From: Paenibacillus sp. DMB5
Lineage (GTDB): Bacteria; Bacillota; Bacilli; Paenibacillales; Paenibacillaceae
Assembly (NCBI RefSeq): GCF_001517085.1
Contig: NZ_LRAC01000148.1
Location: forward strand, 1 to 53,832
DNA length: 53,832 bases
Reading direction: 5' to 3'
The translations under genes were made by a program, and so were the position numbers. The notes under the pieces were generated by a model. The model was not told the origin of the DNA, searched no databases, and saw nothing but the letters and a program-made list of their open reading frames with translations. Below, piece after piece: positions 16,182 through 25,735 of the stretch. How positions within the stretch are numbered: position 1 is the first letter of the stretch; every line of letters starts with the position of its first letter.

Positions 16182-17156
16182 TCAGCGCAGCCCGACATCA
16201 TGGAAGCGGTTGGCAATCGGCTCATGCAGCAGCGTCCGGATCGAACGGATAGCTGCTGTTTCTGCTGCCCGGGCAGCGTGAAATAAGTCAATGAAGGAGC
16301 TGCCGGGCTTAGAGAGAGCGCCAGGTGTGCTGTTCATCTCGGCAGAGGCCAGCATTTTTTCATACAGGATAGCCAATTCCGCATAGTGCCCGGCTACCTC
16401 TTGTGAAGCAGCCCAGTAGCCTGCGGCAAACCGTGTATATTGTGCGGCATCACGTTTGGCTGCGGCGTAGACAGAGATGGTTTCATAGGCGCCTGCAGCA
16501 TCATAGCTGCCGGATTGCAGTGCGTTAAGGATAGCGTCGTAAGCAGCAAGTCCGCAGGCATAGTCTGCTTCGGGTAACATAACATCAGGAGTTTCCGCCC
16601 GGAACACTGCCTGCATATAGGACTCCTTAATGACCTGGAGTACGTCGGTTTCAAGGAGATTGTCATAGACCTGGTAATAACAATAGGGCGATTGGTTCCG
16701 GCCCAGTTCGGCAAAAGACAGCTCCTGTACCCCGGCCGACCGGCCGTCCAGATAGTAGAACAGCTGATTTTTTTCGTGGTACCCGTTCACAATAACAAAT
16801 CCGTCCTTCCACAGGACGGCGGCGGTGCCGCGGTCGATGGAGCTTTTGATGTCCCGGACGGCCTGGCGCTGATAGAGTGGGAAGGTCGGGGTGAAATTGA
16901 ACCCGCCCCACTGTGAAGCAGTAACGCCGATTAGGTCGCAGGCCACCAGATGCTCTGCCATCCAGTTGTAGGCAGTGGCTGAATCGGCATGAAGCTGCCG
17001 GTGGACGGAGAAGCGGAAGCACGCCCCGGTCATTCCGGCGAGCATCGGCTTGGGCAGGCTGAACCAGCCTTTGGCCGCAAGTACACCGTATAAAGCATCT
17101 GTAAAAGAAAGGGACTCCGCTCTGCACTGAACGGAGGAAAGTATAATCGCGCTCAT
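16182..17156 (-). CDS. Papain-fold-like (BtrH_N/C39-like) protein of unknown function, paralogue B
   Basis: The product has 324 residues and is a diverged paralogue of the gene at 17190-18182. Shared blocks are ESLSFTDALYGVL near the N-terminus, MLAGMTGACFRFSVHR, IKSSIDRGTAAVLW and VNGYHEKNQLFYYLDGRSAG. The order of blocks resembles BtrH N-terminal and C39-like papain folds. At the position expected for the catalytic cysteine there is SFTDA, so proteolysis or acyl transfer is unlikely. The C-terminal 150 residues are helical. It is the last gene of a WYL-regulator operon, 33 bp after its paralogue. Function unknown; binding of a small molecule or peptide is possible. Confidence 0.7.
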   Translation of the reverse strand: MSAIILSSVQCRAESLSFTDALYGVLAAKGWFSLPKPMLAGMTGACFRFSVHRQLHADSATAYNWMAEHLVACDLIGVTASQWGGFNFTPTFPLYQRQAVRDIKSSIDRGTAAVLWKDGFVIVNGYHEKNQLFYYLDGRSAGVQELSFAELGRNQSPYCYYQVYDNLLETDVLQVIKESYMQAVFRAETPDVMLPEADYACGLAAYDAILNALQSGSYDAAGAYETISVYAAAKRDAAQYTRFAAGYWAASQEVAGHYAELAILYEKMLASAEMNSTPGALSKPGSSFIDLFHAARAAETAAIRSIRTLLHEPIANRFHDVGLR

Positions 17157-17189
17157 AGATCATCCTGCTTTCTGGAGGGGAGTTGTTTG

Positions 17190-18182
17190 TTACCTTGCGG
17201 TGTGGGCACCCCACCGGGGAACAAGCGACCGCTTGCGGTCAGGATAGCGTCCGGAGATCAGGCGGACGAGCGCCATGGCCCTCTCTTCCAGTGCCTCAGC
17301 CTGACTGAATACATTGCATAAAGAAGCCTTCAGGTCTTCCGGCAGCTTTTGTCCTTTGGAAAGAGCAGGCAGTACAGCAGTAATCTCCGGGCCAGTGATC
17401 AGGGTTAGCTCCCGGTACAGACCGAGAACCTCGTCAAGGCGTGGAAGCCGCCAATGGACCTCCTGCAGATAATCCCTGATTTCTGTGCGTGAATAGAGGT
17501 AGGAAGCTAATAGATAGCCGGCTCCACCGGCATCGTAATCGTCCTGCACCAGTGCATTAATTACATACTGGTAGGCCAGCCGGCCGGAGGCAATCTCCTG
17601 ATCAGGAAGCGTTTTGTATGGAGTTTCCCAGTCATATAGTGCGAGCCGCAGTGATTCCAGTACAGCATCTGTCAGCGGAATGCTCACCTGATCCCCAAAA
17701 ATCCGGTAATACCAAAAGGAAGTGAAGTTGATCCCAAAATTGTCGTACAGCAGTACTTGTGTGCCTGCGGAACTGCCGTCCTGAAGATAAAATATTTCAG
17801 CTTCATCGTCATAGCCGTTTATAACGCCGAACTCTGGTATCCAATATACGGCGCCGATACCGGAATCAATGCTCTGCCTGACCCAGTTGACGGCATCCTG
17901 CTGATAGCTTCCAAAGGAGCTGTGTCTTGAGCGTCCGGCATCATGTACGGTATAAAGCCCCAGATTATCGATGCCTGGGCTGTGCTCGATGCCCCACTGT
18001 CCGTAGGCGGTGACCGAATGGGGGAGCAGCCTGCGGTGGGCAGCGAACTTGAAAGCCATGCCGCTGAGTCCGGACAGCATAAACTTGGGCCCGTCAAAGC
18101 GCCCGGCTGCAGTCAGAATAGCGTGGGCTGCATCGGTAAAGGATTTCGACTCCCGGCGCATCTGAATATGATCCAGTATCAT
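17190..18182 (-). CDS. Papain-fold-like (BtrH_N/C39-like) protein of unknown function, paralogue A
   Basis: The product has 330 residues. It shares with its neighbour the blocks ESKSFTDAAHAILTAAG, FMLSGLSGMAFKFAAHR, VRQSIDSGIGAVYW and INGYDDEAEIFYLQDGSSAG, which set out a papain/transglutaminase-like fold related in order to BtrH_N or peptidase C39. The catalytic cysteine position is again Ser/Phe/Thr. The ATG overlaps the stop of the WYL regulator gene by four bases (ATGA), so regulator and protein are made together. The pair probably arose by tandem duplication. The role is not known. Confidence 0.7.
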   Translation of the reverse strand: MILDHIQMRRESKSFTDAAHAILTAAGRFDGPKFMLSGLSGMAFKFAAHRRLLPHSVTAYGQWGIEHSPGIDNLGLYTVHDAGRSRHSSFGSYQQDAVNWVRQSIDSGIGAVYWIPEFGVINGYDDEAEIFYLQDGSSAGTQVLLYDNFGINFTSFWYYRIFGDQVSIPLTDAVLESLRLALYDWETPYKTLPDQEIASGRLAYQYVINALVQDDYDAGGAGYLLASYLYSRTEIRDYLQEVHWRLPRLDEVLGLYRELTLITGPEITAVLPALSKGQKLPEDLKASLCNVFSQAEALEERAMALVRLISGRYPDRKRSLVPRWGAHTAR

Positions 18183-19087
18183 TTATTTGGTTCCTCCGGG
18201 TTCAGTAAATGGAGTACAGTCCGGCATCTGGCGGCAACTTTATCCTGCAGCCATTTGGGGCCGGTAAGCTCCAGCCAGTCTGTCATCAGCAGGTGGCGGA
18301 TGAACAGCTCTGTGTCCAGAAAATCTACCTCGTAGAGATCCCCGCTGCATAATCGCGCCGGGAAGCCATGCCAGTGTCCGTCCGGCGGGGGAGCTGACAG
18401 CCGGAGCCGGGCAGTGAACGGCTTCAGCCTGCGTCCGGTCTCCGGACGGGAGCCCGGGGCAGGCCCGTCTGCAAAATGCTGCCCGGTCAGCTGCAGCTGA
18501 AGAATTGAGGACAGCAGATAGTACCTGGGCTGCCCCGCCTGCTGATCCGCCGGTCTGGCGATAAGATGGTCCGCATCGTAGTGATTTTCGAGCCTGATCG
18601 GACAGAGCTCAAGCTCGCCGTCTGTACCGTCATAGATCAGCTTCACAGTGATCCGGCTCCGGATGGCATGATCCAGCAGCTCAAACATCTGCAGGCTGCG
18701 GGGATTGACTGCAAACAGCGGCAGCCGCGCCTCCCTCTCCAGCTCCTGCTGTCCGGTCAGGCGGCCCAGCAAATGGCCGATCCGCCGTATCTCCGGCCCG
18801 TTCTCGTAATTATACTGGCTGTATCGGTATGCCAGATATTTGAGGATTTGCTTCTCTTGATCAGTCATATACAGATAAGGCAGTATGAAGCTGTCATCCT
18901 CATAGCAATAGCCGCGTTCCCTGGCTACATACTGCAGCGGTGCACACAAGGAGGAAGCCATATATTCAATATCCCGCTGAGCCTGGCGCTTGGAAATTTC
19001 AAATTGCTCTGCGAGCGATCTGCTGTTCGGATAGCGGCCAGTTCTCACCTGCTGGTCGAACCATTGAATGCGGTGCGTATGGCTCAA
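18179..19087 (-). CDS. WYL-domain transcriptional regulator
   Basis: The product has 302 residues. The N-terminal helix-turn-helix is NSRSLAEQFEISKRQAQRDI (DeoR/HTH_11 type). The central part (about 120-200) fits a WYL ligand-binding domain: LDHAIRSRITVKLIYDG and ENHYDADHLIARPADQ, with the YYLLSSI strand. The C-terminal WCX-like part includes YEVDFLDTELFIRHLL. The TTG start at 19087 is eight bases after AAGGAG. WYL proteins sense nucleic acid or nucleotide ligands and often control defence or DNA-damage genes. Here the gene heads a three-gene operon with two unknown paralogues, below a triple 16-bp direct repeat. Confidence 0.82.
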   Translation of the reverse strand: MSHTHRIQWFDQQVRTGRYPNSRSLAEQFEISKRQAQRDIEYMASSLCAPLQYVARERGYCYEDDSFILPYLYMTDQEKQILKYLAYRYSQYNYENGPEIRRIGHLLGRLTGQQELEREARLPLFAVNPRSLQMFELLDHAIRSRITVKLIYDGTDGELELCPIRLENHYDADHLIARPADQQAGQPRYYLLSSILQLQLTGQHFADGPAPGSRPETGRRLKPFTARLRLSAPPPDGHWHGFPARLCSGDLYEVDFLDTELFIRHLLMTDWLELTGPKWLQDKVAARCRTVLHLLNPEEPNK

Positions 19088-19144
19088 GGGTAAGTCTCCT
19101 TTTTATAGTGAATAAATAGTAGAAAATAGATTGTGGCATAGAGT

Positions 19145-19164
19145 CCTATATGCTCCAGTATAGG
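19145..19164. promoter_or_regulatory. Inverted repeat upstream of the WYL operon
   Basis: CCTATA-TGCTCCAG-TATAGG is a perfect six-base inverted repeat with an eight-base spacer, 58-77 bp upstream of the WYL regulator start. It may be an operator. Pattern evidence only. Confidence 0.35.
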
Positions 19165-19170
19165 CAGCCT

Positions 19171-19218
19171 CCGGTTATGAGACAATCCGGTTATGAGACA
19201 ATCCGGATATGAGACAAG
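19171..19218. repeat. Three tandem copies of a 16-bp repeat upstream of the WYL operon
   Basis: CCGGTTATGAGACAAT is repeated at 19171-19186, 19187-19202 and 19203-19218, the last with two changes. On the minus strand each unit begins with TTGTCTCATA, so the array sits like a set of regulator sites or -35-like elements about 85-130 bp upstream of the WYL gene start. Confidence 0.75.
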
Positions 19219-19270
19219 GCCGCTGCTCCCTGCTGTCAGGCGGAGAGCAGCCGGCCGTTATACAGCGGCT

Positions 19271-19453
19271 TCAGATAGCGTCCACTTTAGCCTGCGGCGC
19301 CTTGCTGCACCGTTTGCATACCTTAACTCCAGTACCGTCGCTTTTCACTTTCGGGTAGAGCAGCTTGATGCGAGTGCTTGTACAGATCGGGCATGTCCCG
19401 CGGCCCCGTGTAGGAAGGGACCAAAGCACACGTCCGCGTTTGGTTTTGGGCAT
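19271..19453 (-). CDS. Small zinc-ribbon protein
   Basis: The product has 60 residues, is strongly basic, and has two CxxC pairs: CPIC near residue 21 and CKRC near residue 46. These form a likely zinc ribbon (GRGTCPICTSTRIKLLY; VKVCKRCSKAPQAK). Its size and charge resemble ribosomal or nucleic-acid-binding zinc-ribbon proteins, but no named family is recognised. GAGGT stands about eleven bases before the ATG. It lies alone between the WYL operon and a chemoreceptor gene. Confidence 0.6.
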   Translation of the reverse strand: MPKTKRGRVLWSLPTRGRGTCPICTSTRIKLLYPKVKSDGTGVKVCKRCSKAPQAKVDAI

Positions 19454-19594
19454 AGGTCTGCGTACCTCATTTCGCTAGTTTGATTGTTACATCCGGAGTA
19501 TATAACAGGTGGTACGACATAAAATGTCGTATCGGAGAGGGGGTGAGAAAAAAATAAAAGATATTTGCGCCAGGCCAATATCGAGGAAACGTAG

Positions 19595-19634
19595 AAGAAA
19601 CCCAAGGTCTAATAATGACCAGGGTTTCTTTTTG
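19595..19634. terminator. Stem-loop terminator between the chemoreceptor and zinc-ribbon genes
   Basis: AAGAAACCC (19595-19603) pairs with GGGTTTCTT (19622-19630), with an inner GGTC/GACC. The better T run is on the plus strand (TTTTTG), but the gene that needs it is the chemoreceptor on the minus strand, where the stem is followed by TTCTACGTTTCC. It probably works in both directions. Confidence 0.55.
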
Positions 19635-19670
19635 ATATGGTTAATATGAAAACGTAAGAGAAAAGAACAC

Positions 19671-21734
19671 TTACTCGACGCGGAATTTAGAGGCTGATTC
19701 TGCCAGATTTTTAGTAAGCTTGTCAATGGTTTCAACCATCTCGGCCAGTTGTCCAATGGTGGAGGATTGTTCCACCATGGTAGCTGTAACTTCTTCCACT
19801 GAAGCAGAAACCTCTTCACCGGTAGCCGAGAGGCTTTGAGCTGAATCGAGAACGTCGTCCTTGTCTTTTTGCATATGAGCAATTTCATCGGCCATCGATT
19901 TAATTTGATCCGTGATGTGCGTGATTTTGTCCAGAATGGTTTGGAATGCCTTCTGTGTCTGTCCAACGAGTTCATCCTGTTTGGCGGAGATATTATTAAT
20001 TTCTACTACGCTATCATTATTTTCTGCGACAGAGTCAAGATTTTGTTGAATGATTTCATAGATTTCATTCGATTGCTTCGTGCTCTGTTCAGCGAGCTTC
20101 CGGATCTCGGAGGCCACTACAGCAAAACCTCTGCCGTGTTCCCCGGCTCTCGCGGCTTCGATCGATGCGTTCAGTGCAAGCAGATTCGTTTGAGCGGCGA
20201 TTTGATTGATTGCTCCTGTTATATTGCTGATGCTGTTGGAGCTTTCCTGAAGTTTTACTGTGATCGCCGAGATTTTCTGGACCTCTTGTTCATTCTTATC
20301 ACTGATCTGAATTAATCCATCAACGACCTGATTGCTGGTATGGAAGACCTCAATGATTTCTTCAGCTCTTTGTCTGACGGATTGGGCATTATCGTTCATC
20401 GCAGCAAATTTCTCGCTGAATCCATAGAACTTATCGACTATGTGCTCGGTATCATTGGACTGCAGTTCCATCGCCTGGGCAATACTCGTGGAGGTTACCG
20501 AGGTTTCATTAATGGAGCGGGCGGTCTGTTTAGAAGTCTTCTCCAGTTCATTGGTGCTTGCGTTGAGCACGGAGATAGAATTATTCATATTGGTGATGAG
20601 CTCTTTATTTTGCCGGACCATGGTATTGAAGCTGTCAGCCAAATCCTTGAACTCACTTGTATAGCGGCCATCGGCACCGATGGTTAAATCTCCGTTTGCC
20701 AATGTTTTGAACAGCGAGGTCAGCTTGATAACAGGTTTGGTTATAGAACGGGACAGCAGCATACCGAAACCAATGGCGACAAGCAGGGCGATAACCGTTA
20801 CAATGAAGATTTTCATCAGCATATCCTGGATAGGACGTTTAATATCGGTGTAGGAATCGATAACGGAAATGGTAAGATCAGCCTTGGGAATTTTGTTGAT
20901 TCTCAGATATTCGCTCGCCAATTCGACAGACTGCGTAACGAGCTCATCCGTTGCCCTGATCGCCAGAAAATCATTCATCCCTGGAGTGCCAGCAAGACTT
21001 TGTCCGATCCGGGTAGGGTCGGTGGAGTTATACAGGATAATTCCGCTCCGGCTCAAAATCTCTATTTTACCTTGCCCATTAATTTTAATGTTGCCCAGTT
21101 TATCCAGGAAGAAGCTGCTGTCCACGGTCATGGCCAAGACGCCGATTACCTTGCCTTCCAAGTCTTTGATCGGCTGGGAGAATGCGATTAATAATTTATC
21201 GCTGCTTTTGGACTGGATGGCATCGCTGATAAAGGATTGACCCTTGAATGCTTCTGTAAAATATTCACGGTCTGCCCGGGACTGCCCTATGTTGTCTGTG
21301 TTTGTTCCTGCTAGAATAGTTCCTTTAGAATCCAAAACAAGTAAGGAGCTAATGCTGCTTGTGTCGTTCATGCTTTCCTGAAGGATTCCGTTTGCTTTTT
21401 CATAGTAGGGATTTGTTGAAGAAAAAAACTCTTGCTCGGACAGCGTTCCTTGTCCCCTAAGATTTAACAGCTGTTTAAAGGTATTGTGCACTGAAATTAC
21501 ATAAGTGGTCTGCTCCTGCAGCTGCATTGCAGTCCACAGCCCTTCACCTATACGATCCGCGTTTGCGTTAATTTCATCTTTGCTCTTTCGAAGCAACAGA
21601 TCCGAGGAGACGAAATATACTGTGACTGATGTCGCCAAGAGCACTACAGCAACTAGCAGGCTTAATAATATAGGAAGCTTAACCCTCAGCGAGATATTGC
21701 GTATTTTATTAGATATTATTTTTATTTTCCCCAT
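19671..21734 (-). CDS. Methyl-accepting chemotaxis protein, transmembrane with Cache-type sensor
   Basis: The product has about 687 residues. A first membrane helix (LPILLSLLVAVVLLATSVTV, about residues 21-42) leads to an outer domain of about 250 residues with dCache features (ILAGTNTDNIGQSRADREYF; VIGVLAMTVDSSFFLDKL). A second helix (IFIVTVIALLVAIGFGMLL) and a HAMP linker follow, then the coiled-coil signalling domain with its conserved tip around INQIAAQTNLLALNASIEAA and ARAGEHGRGFAVVASEIRKL. It passes ligand binding to CheA/CheW. The ATG at 21734 lies eight bases after AAAGGAGA; the first ATG at 21743 is too close. The ligand is unknown. Confidence 0.93.
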   Translation of the reverse strand: MGKIKIISNKIRNISLRVKLPILLSLLVAVVLLATSVTVYFVSSDLLLRKSKDEINANADRIGEGLWTAMQLQEQTTYVISVHNTFKQLLNLRGQGTLSEQEFFSSTNPYYEKANGILQESMNDTSSISSLLVLDSKGTILAGTNTDNIGQSRADREYFTEAFKGQSFISDAIQSKSSDKLLIAFSQPIKDLEGKVIGVLAMTVDSSFFLDKLGNIKINGQGKIEILSRSGIILYNSTDPTRIGQSLAGTPGMNDFLAIRATDELVTQSVELASEYLRINKIPKADLTISVIDSYTDIKRPIQDMLMKIFIVTVIALLVAIGFGMLLSRSITKPVIKLTSLFKTLANGDLTIGADGRYTSEFKDLADSFNTMVRQNKELITNMNNSISVLNASTNELEKTSKQTARSINETSVTSTSIAQAMELQSNDTEHIVDKFYGFSEKFAAMNDNAQSVRQRAEEIIEVFHTSNQVVDGLIQISDKNEQEVQKISAITVKLQESSNSISNITGAINQIAAQTNLLALNASIEAARAGEHGRGFAVVASEIRKLAEQSTKQSNEIYEIIQQNLDSVAENNDSVVEINNISAKQDELVGQTQKAFQTILDKITHITDQIKSMADEIAHMQKDKDDVLDSAQSLSATGEEVSASVEEVTATMVEQSSTIGQLAEMVETIDKLTKNLAESASKFRVE

Positions 21735-22018
21735 AGTGTTCATTCTCCTTTAGCTTTTTAAGTCTCTGCAGACAGGCACGCTACATTATCGGCTGTGAAT
21801 TGATAAAATTTTAATGAGAAATCTTTCCAATGTAACCTTCCGGTTCTTAGTTAAGAGGCTGTGTGTGCTAGCAATCTAGTTATAACAAGTATTTGTGTAA
21901 GCAATATGATATAAAAATAAATAAATCTGAAGTCTTTGAGCACTATGTAATATGTGATATAGAGATATTTTTTCCTGTGCTATAATGAGCAAAAAAAATG
22001 CTGTGGGGCTGAAAAGCT

Positions 22019-22860
22019 TTGAACAACCTAAATGAAACAGGTCATGAACAGTTGCTGGAATCTTTAAAATTATCACTGCCGCTAGTGCAGCGCTTATTTC
22101 CTATTGATGTCATGTTCGCCCTGGCAGATATGGAGAAGTTTATCTACTATCTTCCGGGAACAGAGCTGGATATCCGCATTCAGGAGGGCATGCCGTCCCG
22201 CCGAGAGGAGGAATACGAGCAGCGCTGGAGACAGGCGAGATGGTAAGTGCCGATATTCCCAAAGAAATCTACGGCTGGCCCTTTAAGTCAACTTCTATAC
22301 CGATCCGGGACGGAGAAGGGGCAATTAGCGGTGTGTTTACCATTGGTATAAGTCTCAGCAATCAGGAAACGTTAAGTGACGCAGCCAACGTACTGTCTGT
22401 CACCTCCGAAGAGATCAGCTCGACCTCGGAAGAAATTGCGGGCACCGCTTCTGATCTGGCAAACATAGTAGGCGATTTGAAGGTGCTCGGCCAGACAGTG
22501 GTCGAAGAGCTGCATAAGACCGATGAGATTCTGGATTTTATTAAAAAAGTGGCCGATAACTCCAACCTGCTCGGTCTTAACGCGGCCATTGAAGCTGCGC
22601 ATGCCGCCGAGCACGGCCGGGGCTTCGGCATAGTGGCGCAGGAAATTCGGAAAATGTCCGTTTCCAGTGCCTCATCCGCCAAAGAGATCACCGGCATTCT
22701 GGAAAGAATCAAGAAAAATATTCATCAGATGGATGCAACGTTGCTGGAGTGCCTGGCACAGAGTGAGCGTCAGGCTGCGGCAACCGAAGAAATTACAGCC
22801 TCCATGCAGCAACTGGCTGCCTCCGCAGCAGAGATTGAGAAGATTGCCCGTCTGATCTGA
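22019..22860 (+). CDS. Soluble chemoreceptor, YfmS-like, frame broken near 22200
   Basis: The first frame encodes a sensor-type N-terminus (LPLVQRLFPIDVMFALADME, then YYLPGTELDIRIQEGMPS). Continuation in another phase gives PRGGIRAALETGEMVSADIP and KEIYGWPFKSTSIPIRDGEG, then a short chemoreceptor signalling hairpin around KKVADNSNLLGLNAAIEAAH and AEHGRGFGIVAQEIRKM. No membrane segment is present. This is the layout of B. subtilis YfmS and similar soluble receptors. One missing C near 22199-22203 (CGCC) explains the break and restores about 281 residues. The TTG at 22019 is the likely start, with a weak ribosome site. A terminator follows. Confidence 0.75.
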
Positions 22861-22884
22861 GGAAAGACGTACCTGAAACTTAAG

Positions 22885-22908
22885 GCCCGCGCCTATCGCG
22901 GGCTTTTT
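22885..22908 (+). terminator. Rho-independent terminator after the soluble chemoreceptor
   Basis: GCCCGCG-CCTAT-CGCGGGC is followed by TTTTT. Confidence 0.85.
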
Positions 22909-23033
22909 GGCGCGGCAGGCGGCCGCCCGCGATTATCCTTCCTGCTTGTCATGCCCGTCTGCATAATGCAGGCAAGTCCCTCATAGACATGTACTAATCA
23001 ATGCTTTTCAAAACAGGTTAAGGGGATGATGTC

Positions 23034-24115
23034 ATGCGCCGGATAACATGGGTACTCGCGATCATTATGAGCGTGGCCCTGGTGCTCGCGGGCTGCGGGA
23101 AGAAGGATGCCGCTTCCGTGGTGAAGGATTTGAATGCTGTGTCTGACAAGCTGGAGAGCAAGCAGGGGGCCTATCAGGGGTCGGGCACGATGACTCTCTA
23201 TACCGGCGAGCAGCCGCAGGAGTATAAGGTAGAGGTATGGTATAAGAACCCTTCGTATTACCGGATCAGCCTCTCCAATGTGCAGAAGGATGTAACGCAA
23301 ATTGTGCTGCGCAACGATGAAGGAGTATTCGTGCTCACCCCAAGCCTCGGCAAAAGCTTCCGCTTCCAGAGCGACTGGCCGGACAATCAGGGTCAGGTGT
23401 ATCTGTACCAGACACTGCTGCGCGGCATTACTGCCGACAACAACCGCCAGCTGACCGAAGAAGGTGACAACTACGTATTCGAGGTGGCGGCGAACTACCA
23501 GAGCAGCGCACTCGTGCGGCAGAAGATCTGGCTGGCCAAAAAGACCTACGAGCCCAAGCAGGTCCAGGTCTCCGATTCCGAAGCCAAGGTCGTGGTGGAC
23601 GTGAAGTTCGACAGCTTCAAGTTTGATCCGGAATTCACCAAGGATTCTTTTGATATGCAAAAGAATATGGCAACCGGCACCCCTTCCCAAAGCACAGTGG
23701 CCGAGGTTGACGAAAACGGCGATCCGGTAGCGGCGCGGCCGGGGAAGAAAACGCGGAGCAGGTAACAGCTGAGCTGGGAGATTTCGGGGTCATTGAGCCG
23801 GAATATATACCGGCAGGCGTAACCTTCAAGGACTACCACAAAATCGAAGGAAATAAAGACCATGCGGTGCTCATCCGTTATGAAGGGGATTACCAGTATA
23901 CGATTATGGAAGCCCGTCCGTTGGACCGCGCCGTATCGTTGGCTCCGGCAACGCTGGTCGATCTCGGATTCACTGCAGGGGCGCTTACCGGGGATGAGCA
24001 GCAGACGCTCACCTGGATGAATGACGGCGTGGAATTCCGGATTACAAGCGCGAATCTGCCGCTTGACGAAATGATGCAGATTGCCGCTTCTATGCAGGCA
24101 CAATCGGGTAAGTAA
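23034..24115 (+). CDS. YdcC/LolA-like lipoprotein, frame broken near 23736
   Basis: The signal peptide ends in the lipobox LAGC (residues 18-21 region). The body (about 30-225) follows the LolA/LppX-like fold of B. subtilis YdcC, including YQGSGTMTLYTGEQPQEYKV and IVLRNDEGVFVLTPSLGKSF. The frame ends at 23765, but another phase gives AGEENAEQVTAELGDFGVIE and PEYIPAGVTFKDYHKIEG to the stop at 24115, which is the expected C-terminal half. Loss of one G at about 23735-23737 (GCGGCGCGG) explains the break. Family members act at the membrane in spore germination or sorting; the exact role is open. The order ydcC-alr-ndoAI-ndoA matches Bacillus. Confidence 0.8.
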
Positions 24116-24125
24116 TATTCAGTAG

Positions 24126-24181
24126 GCGGATACAGTGCATTGTGGGAGCCAATCCTCTACAAGCCGTATCCGCTTTTTTTG
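24126..24181 (+). terminator. Rho-independent terminator between ydcC-like and alr
   Basis: GCGGATAC (24126-24133) pairs with GTATCCGC (24166-24173), followed by seven or more T. Confidence 0.8.
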
Positions 24182-24342
24182 TACTATGGATTGATGATGA
24201 CGGGACCTCTGGACAATCATTAAAAAGATAGCCATGCTCACATTGACAGCAACCTTCGCTAAGATTACCATTGGCAGTAAGACTACAAACGCTGCGGTTA
24301 TCCGTGACGGTGTTTTACTACAATTAAGAAGGTGACCTTGAA

Positions 24343-25524
24343 GTGCAAGCAAGCTATCGACCTACAGTTGCCGAGATAAATCTGGATGATCTGCGTGCCA
24401 ATTATGAAGCTTTCCGGGCGGCTCTGCCGGCGGAAACGAAATTTATGGGATGCGTCAAAGGAAATGCGTATGGCCATGGGGCAGTGGAAGTGACGCGGGA
24501 GCTTGAACGGCTTGGAGCGGACTATGTAAGTGTGGCTTTTTTGGATGAGGCATTGGAGCTGCGTCAGGCGGGAATACTACTTCCTATCCTGGTGCTGGGC
24601 TATACCTCACCCGAAGGCATAGCCGTTGCCTGGGAGAACAAGGTGACCGTAACACTATTCACGCCGGAGGTGCTGGAAGCGGTAAGACAGCTTCCTGTAG
24701 ACCCGGAGCACCGGCTGAAGGTACACATCAAGATTGACAGCGGAATGGGAAGGCTGGGGCTTGCGCCGGCCGATGCGCCCGCTTTCATCGAAGAAGTGCA
24801 CCGGACAGCGCAGGCGGAGCTGGAGGGCATGTTTACTCATTTTGCCAAAGCAGACGAAGAAGACAAAAGCTATACACTGATGCAGTACCGGCGGTTCATG
24901 AGCGTAGCGGAAACGCTTCGGGACAAGGAAATACAGATCCCGATCATACATACGGGCAATAGCGCTACGGCCATTGATACACCTTTCCTATCCAGTAACA
25001 TGGTGCGTGTAGGCATAAGCTTGTACGGATTTTATCCCTCAACAGAGGTAAACCACGAGCGCGTGGCTTTACACCCGGTAATGACGCTGAAGACACAGGC
25101 GGTATATATCAAGACACTGCCGCCCGGCTATGGCATCAGCTACGGCACCCGCTACTTCACGGACAGCGAAGAGGTTATTGCAACGCTCCCGGTGGGGTAC
25201 GCAGACGGATATTCCCGCATGCTGACAGGCAAGGCGGAGGTGCTAATACGCGGACGCCGCGCTCCGGTCGTCGGAACAATCTGCATGGACCAGTGTATGG
25301 TAACGCTCAAATCTTTCGCTGGAGAAGCGGAACAAATCCAAGCTGGCGAAGAGGTTGTACTCATCGGCCGCCAGGGCAACGCCTCGATTACGGCGGATGA
25401 ACTGGCACTCCATTTAGGCACCATTAACTACGAAGTCATCTGTATGCTGGCTCACCGTGTACCGCGCGTATATATACGTGAAGGTGCTGTCCCCAACCTG
25501 GTGAATCCACTGCTGAAGTCCTAA
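24343..25524 (+). CDS. alr: Alanine racemase
   Basis: The product has 393 residues, the normal length. It is a PLP-dependent fold III enzyme that interconverts L- and D-alanine for peptidoglycan. The PLP lysine is in GCVKGNAYGHGAVEV (about residue 39), the catalytic tyrosine in YGISYGTRYF, and the conserved GTICMDQCMV and VGISLYGFYPS stretches are present. GAAGGTGA precedes the GTG start. It is followed after about 210 bp by ndoAI and ndoA, the standard Bacillales order. Confidence 0.96.
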   Translation: MQASYRPTVAEINLDDLRANYEAFRAALPAETKFMGCVKGNAYGHGAVEVTRELERLGADYVSVAFLDEALELRQAGILLPILVLGYTSPEGIAVAWENKVTVTLFTPEVLEAVRQLPVDPEHRLKVHIKIDSGMGRLGLAPADAPAFIEEVHRTAQAELEGMFTHFAKADEEDKSYTLMQYRRFMSVAETLRDKEIQIPIIHTGNSATAIDTPFLSSNMVRVGISLYGFYPSTEVNHERVALHPVMTLKTQAVYIKTLPPGYGISYGTRYFTDSEEVIATLPVGYADGYSRMLTGKAEVLIRGRRAPVVGTICMDQCMVTLKSFAGEAEQIQAGEEVVLIGRQGNASITADELALHLGTINYEVICMLAHRVPRVYIREGAVPNLVNPLLKS

Positions 25525-25735
25525 TTCTGTGACAGGTTAGCTTATACAGGAAAAGAATACAAAGGATAATCGTATAGGCGAGTGTGACATATAGTCTATA
25601 CGTACCGCCATTTCTAGTTTATAATGGGATGCAGCATACTTGATATACTATCTGCATATATTCCTTGTATAAAATTCCTTGTATATTGTAACACTGGAAC
25701 ACAAGGGCAGAAGGCTTGTGGGGGTGGAAGAGAAG

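Noticed and set aside
19171..19218. CRISPR array
   Set aside because: The three 16-bp units are directly abutting without spacers and no cas gene is near.
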